Assembly (NCBI GenBank): GCA_900550095.1
Contig: URRG01000196.1
Location: 1-5,202, forward strand
Direction of reading: 5' to 3'
Length of the DNA: 5,202 bases
DNA from: an uncultured Oscillospiraceae bacterium
Lineage (GTDB): Bacteria > Bacillota > Clostridia > Oscillospirales > Acutalibacteraceae
The notes under the pieces: generated by a model
The model's input: the letters and a program-made list of their open reading frames with translations, nothing else
Told to the model about the DNA's origin: nothing
The model's database searches: none
Translations under genes and position numbers: made by a program
In this document: one piece after another, positions 1 to 5,140 of the stretch
Layout of the letters: the number at the start of each line of letters is the position of its first letter
Position numbering within the stretch: the first letter of the stretch is position 1

Positions 1-282
1 GGAGGCCTGCCGGGGCGAACCGCGGTTTTGGGTTCCGGCAGCGCCCGGCGCGCCGCCGTAGCCTGGGGCTCCTCCGGAGTGGGCGTTGCGGCCGGGGTTT
101 CCTGCGCTTCCTCCTCCGCCAGTGCCCGTGAGATTCCTGTTTCCCCCTGAGGGGCTTCCTCTGGGGGAAGGAGCGGCTTCCCGTCCGGAGCCGTTTTGGG
201 CGGCGGCCTGGGCTCTGGCCTGCATCTCTCTCACCCGCCGCAGGGCCTCCTGCTGAAGTTTTTGCATATCGGCTTCCGCCAT
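1..282 (-). CDS. Hypothetical protein, 5'-end only: helical N-terminus followed by Gly/Pro/Ser-rich region (runs off left edge)
   Basis: I do not recognise a named family. The first 94 residues are visible and the reading frame is still open at the left edge. Residues 1-28 (MAEADMQKLQQEALRRVREM, then QARAQAAA) read as one long charged amphipathic helix rich in Gln, Arg and Glu. From about residue 30 the protein becomes low-complexity: Gly, Ser, Pro, Asn and Ala dominate, with a GTGGGGSAG run near residues 54-62 and GAPGYGGAPGAAG near 73-85. There is no signal peptide. The ATG at 282-280 is chosen because AAGGAGG lies at 298-292 with a 9-base spacer. An in-frame TAA at 303-301 just upstream closes the frame. 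It is third in a co-directional minus-strand cluster and shares with the second gene a helix-then-low-complexity layout. From general memory of clostridial genomes, such proteins can end in a hydrophobic segment, but that part is outside the window. The gene is well supported; its function is unknown. Confidence 0.8.
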   Translation of the reverse strand, partial: MAEADMQKLQQEALRRVREMQARAQAAAQNGSGREAAPSPRGSPSGGNRNLTGTGGGGSAGNPGRNAHSGGAPGYGGAPGAAGTQNRGSPRQAS

Positions 283-678
283 GGAATTCCCCCTCCTTCC
301 TTATGGTGCGGCTGATGCCGCCCTCTGCCGGAACAGATGTGCGGGAATTCGCGTTTCCGCGCGTCTGAAGTCCCCGCTTGCGGAGCGTTCCCGGGCGCGC
401 GGTATCGCCCACAGCGAAGTGTTCCGGCATATGTTCCGTTTCTGATATCCTTAACTGACGCGCTGCCTGTGCCTGTAGCTTGAACATATTTTGAGGGCGG
501 CGCTCAGGGCGGGCAGGGATATTTCCTCCGGCTGACGTTTTACCGCCCGTATTTCAGGCTCTGGGGCCTGTTCCGCCCCTATGCTGTGAAGAGAAAGGCG
601 GGAGCGTCCGCGTTTCCTCAGGATGTTGTCCGCCGGTATCCGGGCCTTTTAGAGCCGCTGGTCCCCTATCGGCGCTCT
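283..678. other. 396-base gap between two minus-strand genes; no gene defended
   Basis: No RNA gene, terminator or clear promoter was seen here. On the minus strand, in the same frame as both flanking genes, a TAA at 651-649 follows nine codons after the upstream gene's stop. The frame is then open for 65 codons (648-454) to TAA 453-451, and open again for 49 codons to TAA 303-301. The 65-codon stretch contains protein-like text (for example PEEISLPALSAALKICSSYR) but has no ATG, GTG or TTG codon, so no start can be assigned. A second frame opens at ATG 487-485 and runs off the left edge across the third gene, but has no nearby Shine-Dalgarno and becomes strongly Arg-rich, as expected of a shadow. 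The interval could be a decayed gene, a long untranslated spacer, or a gene with a missed start. Confidence 0.5.
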
Positions 679-1470
679 TTAGAAAAGCTTCCCTTTGAGC
701 AGGGGCAGGATGCGCATAAGCTGCATCATGCGGATGGCTTCATCCAGCCTTTTCTGCCGGGAGGGGCTGATCATGGGGCGCAGGGCGCGCAGAAGGCGGG
801 TGCTGTCCGTTTCCTGCTGGAGGGAGGTGATCAGAGGGGCGACCCTCATGATCATGGGAAGCAGGTCCCCCTGCAGAAGGCTTCCGATCCCCCCGGCGTT
901 TCCCGGGTTCCCTGCGCCTGAACCTCCCGCGACGCCTGATCCGGAGGTGTTTCCCAGCCCGGCCAGAGCTCCCAGACTTCCCAGTCCGTTTAGGCTGCCC
1001 AGACTGCTTAGGGAACTGAGAAGTCCTCCGGAGGCGGCGGAAGGGGAGGGAGGATTTTTGTTTCCATTCCCCAGAAGGCCGGCCAGGGCGGACAGATTCA
1101 GCCCGCCTCCGGAGGGCTCCGCCGCTCCCCCGGCTGTTCCCGCTGGGGCGGAAGAGGAAGCAGCGGACTGGGGAGCGGCTCCTCCGTTCCCCAAAAGGCC
1201 GGAAAGTCCCGACAGTGCCGATAAGCCCGACAGACCGGACAACAGCCCGGAAAGATCGGGCGTGTTTCCCGTGCTCTGCCCGTTCCCCTGGGGAGGAGAC
1301 GCCTGTTCTGGCTGAGCCGCCGGAGAAGTTTGTTCACCGGGCGTTCCCTGGGGCCCTGAGCCTGTTTCGGGAGCCCCCTGCAGACCCAGAGAGGCCGCCA
1401 GCCCCCGGATCTGCTCCATAGCCTGCGGGTCGGAAAGAATCGCGCTGATCTGCCCTGACAGGTCTTCCAT
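679..1470 (-). CDS. Hypothetical protein with helical ends and a Leu/Ser/Gly repeat core
   Basis: This 263-residue protein belongs to no family I can name, although I recall similar architectures annotated as hypothetical in Clostridia. Residues 1-30 form a short helical module (LSGQISAILSDPQAMEQIRG is its core). Residues 31-70 are a Pro/Gln/Gly/Ser linker. Residues 71-173 hold three Leu-Ser-Gly segments, at about 72-96, 124-137 and 149-173, each ending in a GLLGNG- or AGLGN-like turn and separated by Ala/Ser/Pro/Gly spacers. Residues 174-196 are Gly-rich. Residues 197-263 look like a folded helical domain, with TRLLRALRPMISPSRQKRLD (224-243) followed by EAIRMMQLMRILPLLKG. No signal peptide is seen, and the Leu-rich segments are too Gly/Ser-rich to be convincing membrane spans. 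The ATG is supported by AAGGAGG at 1487-1481 with a 10-base spacer, and the stop is TAA. It lies 174 bases downstream of the 57-residue gene. A cytoplasmic scaffold or self-assembling role is conceivable but is only inference from composition. Confidence 0.85.
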   Translation of the reverse strand: MEDLSGQISAILSDPQAMEQIRGLAASLGLQGAPETGSGPQGTPGEQTSPAAQPEQASPPQGNGQSTGNTPDLSGLLSGLSGLSALSGLSGLLGNGGAAPQSAASSSAPAGTAGGAAEPSGGGLNLSALAGLLGNGNKNPPSPSAASGGLLSSLSSLGSLNGLGSLGALAGLGNTSGSGVAGGSGAGNPGNAGGIGSLLQGDLLPMIMRVAPLITSLQQETDSTRLLRALRPMISPSRQKRLDEAIRMMQLMRILPLLKGKLF

Positions 1471-1644
1471 TGGGTTTCTCCCTCCTTCTAGTTTCCGAAC
1501 GGTTTTCAGCCTTACGCATCTTTGCCCGCTTTTTCTGCTTTCCGAGGCCCTTATGCCCTGTAAGGCTCTCCGCTCTTCCGGCGGATCATTCCGTGCGGCT
1601 GGGCCGGCTGAAAAATGTGCAGCATATATGCGGGACGGAGCAGA

Positions 1645-1818
1645 TCATTTCCCGAAGAGCTTTTTCATCAGCTCCCGTGCCTCCGGTGTGCTGAGCATTT
1701 TCTTCTGAGCGTCTTTATCGGCCAGGATCTTCTGAAGCTGCTGCTCGTCGGAAGGGCTCAGGCTCTTCATAAGCTTCTGCAGAAGGGCCTGCCGGTCCTG
1801 ATCGTTGCGGATTTCCAT
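1645..1818 (-). CDS. Small charged helical protein, 57 residues, unknown function
   Basis: The protein is almost entirely predicted helix, rich in Lys, Gln, Asp and Leu. The core reads LLQKLMKSLSPSDEQQLQKI (residues 12-31) and the C-terminus reads MLSTPEARELMKKLFGK (41-57). It has no Cys, no signal sequence and no membrane segment, so it is probably cytoplasmic and possibly an oligomerising helical hairpin. The ATG at 1818-1816 is preferred because GAGGTGA lies at 1832-1826 with a 7-base spacer. The frame could extend to a GTG at 1857-1855, but that start has no comparable ribosome site and would sit inside the leader inverted repeat. The stop is TGA at 1647-1645. It is the first gene of the minus-strand cluster and is downstream of the only plausible promoter for it. 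Its C-terminal LSTPEAREL motif resembles LSDPQAMEQ at the N-terminus of the next gene product, which suggests a shared small helical module. I assign no function. Confidence 0.8.
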   Translation of the reverse strand: MEIRNDQDRQALLQKLMKSLSPSDEQQLQKILADKDAQKKMLSTPEARELMKKLFGK

Positions 1819-1856
1819 GGTAAGGTCACCTCTCCTTTTTGAATATGGCGCAAACA

Positions 1857-1899
1857 CGCAGGATAAAATGAGGACAAAGAAGCAAAATAGAATCCTGCG
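1857..1899 (-). repeat. 8-bp inverted repeat in the leader of the minus-strand cluster
   Basis: CGCAGGAT at 1857-1864 is matched exactly by ATCCTGCG at 1892-1899, with a 27-base AT-richer loop; a flanking G-U pair could extend it in the minus-strand RNA. It lies between the possible -10 (1912-1907) and the ribosome site (1832-1826) of the 57-residue gene, so it would sit at the very 5' end of the transcript or act as a two-half operator on DNA. Its role is not known. A chance 8-bp match is possible. Confidence 0.4.
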
Positions 1900-1906
1900 C
1901 TCTTAT

Positions 1907-1935
1907 ACTATATTCAGCAGGACCTTGGAAATGAA
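1907..1935 (-). promoter_or_regulatory. Possible promoter for the minus-strand three-gene cluster
   Basis: On the minus strand, TTCATT (1935-1930) and TATAGT (1912-1907) are separated by 17 bases, with TATAAG overlapping just downstream. The -10 is good; the -35 is weak, matching the SigA consensus at only three positions. The start point would be near 1900, giving a leader of about 80 bases before the 57-residue gene. No better candidate was found upstream of the cluster. A poor -35 leaves room for an activator or an alternative sigma factor, but I see no clear match to a sporulation sigma consensus. Confidence 0.35.
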
Positions 1936-1970
1936 CCAAAAACGGGGAATAAAGGCCCGGATAGAGGAAT

Positions 1971-2000
1971 TTCTGCGCGGACGCCTATGCGGCCTATAGT
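1971..2000 (+). promoter_or_regulatory. Weak candidate promoter for the metallophosphoesterase gene
   Basis: TATAGT at 1995-2000 is a good -10 hexamer, but its best partner at -35, TTCTGC at 1971-1976 with an 18-base spacer, is poor. The call rests mainly on position, since the gene is divergent from its left neighbour and must be started somewhere in 1819-2075. Confidence 0.22.
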
Positions 2001-2014
2001 GCGGCGGGACCGCA

Positions 2015-2044
2015 GGCCGCGCTCTGAAAACGGGAGCGGCGGCC
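2015..2044 (+). repeat. GC-rich hairpin in the metallophosphoesterase leader
   Basis: GGCCGCGCTC (2015-2024) pairs with GAGCGGCGGCC (2034-2044), leaving one bulged base, around a 9-base loop. No T-run follows, so it is not an intrinsic terminator. It ends 13 bases before the ribosome site at 2058-2064 and could form in the leader RNA. In DNA this GC-rich, such a stem may also be incidental. Confidence 0.35.
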
Positions 2045-2075
2045 GCAGGGCCTTTGGAAAGGAGAGTGACGGCCG

Positions 2076-2540
2076 GTGCGGATTTTGGTAGTCTCCGACA
2101 CCCATGGGGACGCAGGGAACCTTCGCCGCGCTTTGCTGCGGCAGAGGAAGGCGGAGGTGGTGATCCATTTGGGAGACGGCGAGGAAGAAATGGACGCTCT
2201 GAAGGGAAGCTGTCCGGATAAAATGATCCTGCAGGTGAGGGGGAACTGCGATTGGGGTTCCCAGCTGCCTCTTTTTGGGGAGATCACCCTGGAGGGAAGG
2301 CGGATCTATTACACGCATGGGCATATCCACCGGGTGAAATACGGATATTATGAGATTGCGGCGGCGGCCAGAGAGAAGAAGGCGGATATCGTCCTTTTCG
2401 GCCACACGCATACGCCTCTTCAGGAATATGAGGACGGCCTTTATATGCTGAACCCCGGTTCTCTGAGCGGTTATGGGGGGACATATGGCTATGTGGATAT
2501 TACTCCTGCGGGAATCGTGACGAACATTGTTCATATTTAA
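2076..2540 (+). CDS. Metallophosphoesterase, YfcE/MJ0936 family phosphodiesterase
   Basis: The 154-residue length and motif order fit the small calcineurin-like phosphoesterases of the YfcE/MJ0936 type, which hydrolyse phosphodiesters in the cytoplasm with two divalent metals; the physiological substrate of this family is generally unsettled. Expected ligands are all present: SDTHG (D8, H10), LGDGEEEMD (D34), GNCD (N57), HGH (H81) and GHTH (H110, H112). The closing NPGS at 126-129 is also typical. Nothing appears missing or truncated. The start is GTG: an in-frame TGA at 2067-2069 rules out any earlier start, and AAAGGAG at 2058-2064 lies 11 bases upstream. It is divergent from the uncharacterised minus-strand cluster and is followed after 124 bases by a phosphomutase gene with its own promoter, so it may be transcribed alone. 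I give no gene symbol because orthology to E. coli yfcE was not tested. Confidence 0.93.
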   Translation: MRILVVSDTHGDAGNLRRALLRQRKAEVVIHLGDGEEEMDALKGSCPDKMILQVRGNCDWGSQLPLFGEITLEGRRIYYTHGHIHRVKYGYYEIAAAAREKKADIVLFGHTHTPLQEYEDGLYMLNPGSLSGYGGTYGYVDITPAGIVTNIVHI

Positions 2541-2573
2541 CGAAAAAATTCGAGTAAAATTTCCGTATTTCCT
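2541..2573 (+). other. AT-rich tract upstream of the phosphomutase promoter (possible UP element)
   Basis: The stretch between the metallophosphoesterase stop and the -35 box is markedly richer in A and T than its surroundings (for example cgaaaaaattcgagtaaaat). AT-rich DNA directly upstream of a -35 can contact the RNA polymerase alpha subunit and raise promoter strength. The four-base CGAA/TTCG match at 2541-2552 is too weak to call a terminator for the preceding gene. Confidence 0.3.
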
Positions 2574-2577
2574 ACGA

Positions 2578-2606
2578 TTGACACAAAGATAAAGGAATGG
2601 TATTCT
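2578..2606 (+). promoter_or_regulatory. SigA-type promoter of the phosphomutase gene, with extended -10
   Basis: A perfect -35, TTGACA (2578-2583), is followed by a 17-base spacer and TATTCT (2601-2606). TG at 2598-2599 gives an extended -10 (TGnTATTCT). Transcription would start near 2613, leaving about 52 bases of leader before the ATG. A strong, unobstructed promoter fits constitutive expression of a central carbohydrate enzyme. Confidence 0.75.
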
Positions 2607-2664
2607 TATACTAGAATTCTTAGCCGTCTTGGGGCAAAATCCAGCGAAAGGTATGTGACGAATT

Positions 2665-4386
2665 ATGAGTTTGGGAACAGGCATCGCGGCCGAATATGAA
2701 AAATGGCTCAATACCCCCATGGAGGATCCGGAACTGCAGGAAGAGCTCCGGCAGATCGGGGGGAAGGAAGACGAGATCAACGACCGGTTCTATCAGGAGC
2801 TGGAATTCGGAACGGCCGGGCTCCGGGGCGTTCTGGGCGCGGGCACAAACCGGATGAACATCTATACCGTGCGAAAGGCTACACAGGGGCTTTCCAACTA
2901 CCTTCTCAGCCACGGGGCAAAAACGGGCGTGGCTATCGCTTACGACAGCCGGATCAAATCCGATCTGTTTGCAAGGGAATCCGCCGCCGTTCTGGCCGCC
3001 AACGGGATCAAGGCTTTTGTATATCCCTGGCTTTCCCCCACGCCGACCCTCTCCTTTGCCGTGCGGTATTTGAAGTGCGACGCGGGCATCTGCATCACCG
3101 CCAGCCATAACCCGGCCAAATATAACGGCTACAAGGCTTATGGCAGCGACGGATGCCAGATCACCTCTGAAATGGCGGAGGGTGTGCAGAACGAGATCAA
3201 TTCCCTGGATATTTTTAGGGATGTGAAGGTGATGCCCTTCGAGGAAGGGCGCGCAAAGGGCCTGATCTCGTATATTGACGAAAGCGTGCTGGATGCATTT
3301 CTGGACGAGGTCTATAAGGAGCGTATACTGGATGAGCCCTGCAAGGGCCTGAAGGTGGTGTACACGCCTCTGAACGGCACCGGCCTGGTGGGCGTGACAC
3401 GTATTTTAAAGCGCATCGGCGTGGAGGATGTGACGGTGGTCCCCGAGCAGGAAAAGCCGGACGGCAATTTCACCACCTGCCCCTTCCCGAATCCGGAGAT
3501 CCGCGAAGCCCTCAGGGTGGGCCTCGATCTCTGCGAAAAGGTCGGGCCCGACCTGCTTCTGGCCACTGACCCGGACTGTGACCGCTGCGGCATCGCTGTG
3601 AAGCAGAAGGGCGAATATGTGCTGATGACGGGCAACGAGGTGGGCGTCCTCCTTCTGGATTTCATCGCCCGCAGCCGCAGGGAACAGGGCAGGCTGCCCA
3701 AGGCTCCCATTGCGGTCACTACTATAGTCAGCACAGACATGGCCGACGCGGTGGCAAAGGCGTATGGGATCCGCTGCGTCCGTGTGCTCACGGGTTTTAA
3801 ATATATCGGCGATCAGATAGCCCTTCTGGAAGAAAAAGGCGAAGAGGAAAGGTTCCTTCTGGGCTTTGAAGAGAGCTACGGCTATCTTTCCGGCGGTTAT
3901 GTCCGGGACAAGGACGCGGTGGACGCCAGTATGCTCATTTGTGAAATGGCCTGGTATTACAAGCAGAAGGGCATGACCCTGGCAGACGCTATGCAGGCCT
4001 TGTATGAGACATACGGCTATTATAAGAATACGGTGGATAATTTCGGCTTTGAAGGCGAGGACGGCATGATCACCATGGGAAGGATCATGGATTCTCTCAG
4101 GACGTCTGCGCCGGAAGAGATCGCGGGCTATAAGGTGACGGGCTGGAGCGATTACCGCGAATCCGTCTGCCGCGAGGGCGGAAAGCAGACTCCTATCGAT
4201 CTGCCTAAATCCAATGTGCTGGAATACAGATTGGAGAACGGCTGCAAGGTGATCGTCCGCCCCTCCGGAACAGAACCTAAGATCAAGGTCTATTATTCCG
4301 CCAAGGGAGCTTCTCCGGCAGAGAGTGAAGCACTGGTGAAAAAAATGGCGGAAAGCGCCCGCGGCCTTCTGGGCGTGAAGGCGTGA
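2665..4386 (+). CDS. Phosphoglucomutase/phosphomannomutase (alpha-D-phosphohexomutase superfamily)
   Basis: This 573-residue cytoplasmic enzyme should interconvert glucose 6-phosphate and glucose 1-phosphate (and perhaps the mannose phosphates) through a phosphoserine, feeding UDP-glucose, glycogen and envelope polysaccharide synthesis. All four signature regions are in order. They are GTAGLRG (49-55), the active-site loop TASHNP with catalytic Ser147, the Mg-binding loop DPDCDR (302-307), the sugar-binding loop GFEESYG (400-406), and the C-terminal phosphate loop RPSGTEPK (532-539). The N-terminus, with WLNTP and an ELEFGTAGLRG block, and the overall length match the long form common in Firmicutes (PgcA/PGM2-like) rather than the roughly 450-residue ManB/GlmM forms. 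The ATG at 2665 is the first possible start, since an in-frame TGA sits at 2656-2658. Its ribosome site is weak (GAAAGG, 2646-2651, 13 bases away). The substrate preference between glucose and mannose cannot be read from the sequence. Confidence 0.96.
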   Translation: MSLGTGIAAEYEKWLNTPMEDPELQEELRQIGGKEDEINDRFYQELEFGTAGLRGVLGAGTNRMNIYTVRKATQGLSNYLLSHGAKTGVAIAYDSRIKSDLFARESAAVLAANGIKAFVYPWLSPTPTLSFAVRYLKCDAGICITASHNPAKYNGYKAYGSDGCQITSEMAEGVQNEINSLDIFRDVKVMPFEEGRAKGLISYIDESVLDAFLDEVYKERILDEPCKGLKVVYTPLNGTGLVGVTRILKRIGVEDVTVVPEQEKPDGNFTTCPFPNPEIREALRVGLDLCEKVGPDLLLATDPDCDRCGIAVKQKGEYVLMTGNEVGVLLLDFIARSRREQGRLPKAPIAVTTIVSTDMADAVAKAYGIRCVRVLTGFKYIGDQIALLEEKGEEERFLLGFEESYGYLSGGYVRDKDAVDASMLICEMAWYYKQKGMTLADAMQALYETYGYYKNTVDNFGFEGEDGMITMGRIMDSLRTSAPEEIAGYKVTGWSDYRESVCREGGKQTPIDLPKSNVLEYRLENGCKVIVRPSGTEPKIKVYYSAKGASPAESEALVKKMAESARGLLGVKA

Positions 4387-4417
4387 TGCCCCGTCAGGCG
4401 GCATCTACGGTTGTTTT
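4385..4417 (+). terminator. Possible weak terminator at the end of the phosphomutase gene
   Basis: GATGCC (4385-4390), overlapping the TGA stop, pairs with GGCATC (4400-4405) around a 9-base loop. The T-rich stretch TTGTTTT (4411-4417) follows after five bases. The stem is only six pairs and the T-run is displaced and interrupted, so termination would be partial at best. The next gene has its own promoter 34 bases further on, which makes a boundary here reasonable. Confidence 0.35.
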
Positions 4418-4450
4418 GCCGGAACAGAAAAGAAAATCCTCTCGCTTTTC

Positions 4451-4479
4451 TTGACATTATTATGGAAAAGCGCTACACT
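4451..4479 (+). promoter_or_regulatory. SigA-type promoter of the membrane-protein gene
   Basis: A perfect -35, TTGACA (4451-4456), lies exactly 17 bases ahead of TACACT (4474-4479). The start point would be near 4486, about 50 bases before the ATG. Together with the terminators downstream, this makes the following gene a single-gene transcription unit. Confidence 0.72.
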
Positions 4480-4519
4480 AAAAGAAAGATTTTCTGGCAG
4501 ATTTCCTACCGGAATACAT

Positions 4520-4525
4520 AAGGAG
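4520..4525 (+). promoter_or_regulatory. Ribosome binding site that fixes the membrane-protein start at 4537
   Basis: AAGGAG lies 11 bases before the ATG at 4537. An in-frame GTG at 4525 would lengthen the protein by four residues, but it overlaps this site and has no Shine-Dalgarno of its own, so the ATG is preferred. Confidence 0.7.
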
Positions 4526-4536
4526 TGTGCAATCGA

Positions 4537-5064
4537 ATGCAAAAGGGTAAATATGGATTTAAGCTCTGGGTATACCCCGTTGTAGCTATGGCGTTCTTTG
4601 TTCTGGATCAGTTTTTCTTGGGCGCTCTGGCAGTCGGCTTCGCTATTGTGGCTGAGAAAAATGAGTGGGTTTCCCATCAGGTTCTGCAGGTTCTGATTTT
4701 CGGCACCTTTGCAGGCATCGCCAACATGGTAGTAGACGGAATTGCATGGCTTTTCGCTCTGGGAGCGGCTATCCCCGCCGTAGTGATAGCCGGCGGCGTT
4801 GTATGCGGCATCCTCTATGCGGCTGTTTTCGTGTTCTTGGTCGTGTTCTATGTGCTGGGCTTCACCCGCGTGGTCAAGGGCAAGGATGCTAAGCTTCCCA
4901 TTGCCTGCACGATCGCCAACCATGCTTTCGGTCTTATCGCTGCGCGGCCGCAGCCTCCTGTGCAGCCGCAGGCTCAGTATCAGGTTCCCCCCTATCAGGC
5001 TCCTCAGGCTCCTGCTCCGCAGCAGCCCCAGCAGCCTCAGAACCCTCAGTATCCCCAGCAGTAA
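4537..5064 (+). CDS. Small multi-spanning membrane protein with Pro/Gln-rich C-terminal tail
   Basis: The 175-residue protein has hydrophobic segments at about 10-39 (one long or two short spans, with D24-Q25 between), 49-75 and 77-108. Between the first and second lies a polar loop, VAEKNEWVSHQVLQ (38-51). After the last span comes a basic segment, RVVKGKDAKLPIACTIANHA (111-130). The layout of short spans, an EKNEW..xQ loop and a post-membrane KGK motif recalls small DUF4870/Tic20-like membrane proteins, but this is a resemblance from memory, not a firm assignment. Residues 138-175 form a disordered tail with 13 Pro and 15 Gln among 38 residues. The tail probably faces the cytoplasm, given the Arg/Lys flanking the last span. 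The gene has its own promoter and a double terminator, so context gives no partner. Function is unknown. Confidence 0.85.
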   Translation: MQKGKYGFKLWVYPVVAMAFFVLDQFFLGALAVGFAIVAEKNEWVSHQVLQVLIFGTFAGIANMVVDGIAWLFALGAAIPAVVIAGGVVCGILYAAVFVFLVVFYVLGFTRVVKGKDAKLPIACTIANHAFGLIAARPQPPVQPQAQYQVPPYQAPQAPAPQQPQQPQNPQYPQQ

Positions 5065-5071
5065 GATCTGG

Positions 5072-5093
5072 CGGGAAAATTTCCCGTTTGTTT
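5072..5093 (+). terminator. Intrinsic terminator just after the membrane-protein gene
   Basis: CGGGA (5072-5076) pairs with TCCCG (5082-5086) and the stem can be drawn in further through the AAA/TTT bases. TTTGTTT follows immediately (5087-5093). It starts eight bases after the TAA stop. The stem is short but position and T-run are good. Confidence 0.6.
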
Positions 5094-5140
5094 ACTGCGC
5101 GGTGGGTAAATAGGAATTTTCAGCGGCGTATGCTGTATGC

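Noticed and set aside
421..438. GTTCCG direct repeat flanking CATATG
   Set aside because: Two six-base copies in a GC-rich gap are within chance, with no further copies or associated signal.
1..487. Minus-strand frame from ATG 487-485, open to the left edge across the third cluster gene
   Set aside because: It has no Shine-Dalgarno near the ATG, overlaps a well-supported gene in another frame for 282 bases, and becomes extremely Arg-rich there, which is the usual signature of an out-of-frame GC-rich shadow.
586..1315. Long plus-strand open frames opposite the 263-residue gene
   Set aside because: They are antisense to a gene with a strong ribosome site. Their Arg/Pro/Ser-rich composition follows from its Gly/Ser/Leu/Ala codons, and they have no ribosome site of their own.
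1645..1857. Longer form of the small helical protein, starting at GTG 1857-1855
   Set aside because: The GTG lacks a good ribosome site, while ATG 1818-1816 has GAGGTGA at the right distance. The 13 extra residues would be encoded by leader DNA that includes the ribosome site.
2541..2552. CGAA/TTCG match after the metallophosphoesterase as a terminator
   Set aside because: Four base pairs with an A-rich loop and no proper T-run directly after it are too weak to terminate transcription.
1914..2780. 288-codon minus-strand open frame opposite the metallophosphoesterase
   Set aside because: The plus strand carries a complete set of metallophosphoesterase motifs; the antisense frame shows no recognisable domain.
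3406..4404. 332-codon minus-strand open frame opposite the phosphomutase
   Set aside because: It is a mirror of a highly conserved enzyme with all signature loops on the plus strand, and its His/Ala-rich composition is typical of an antisense shadow.
4405..4923. 172-codon minus-strand open frame opposite the membrane-protein gene
   Set aside because: It covers the plus-strand promoter, ribosome site and coding region of a gene with clear hydrophobic spans, and has no start signal of its own.
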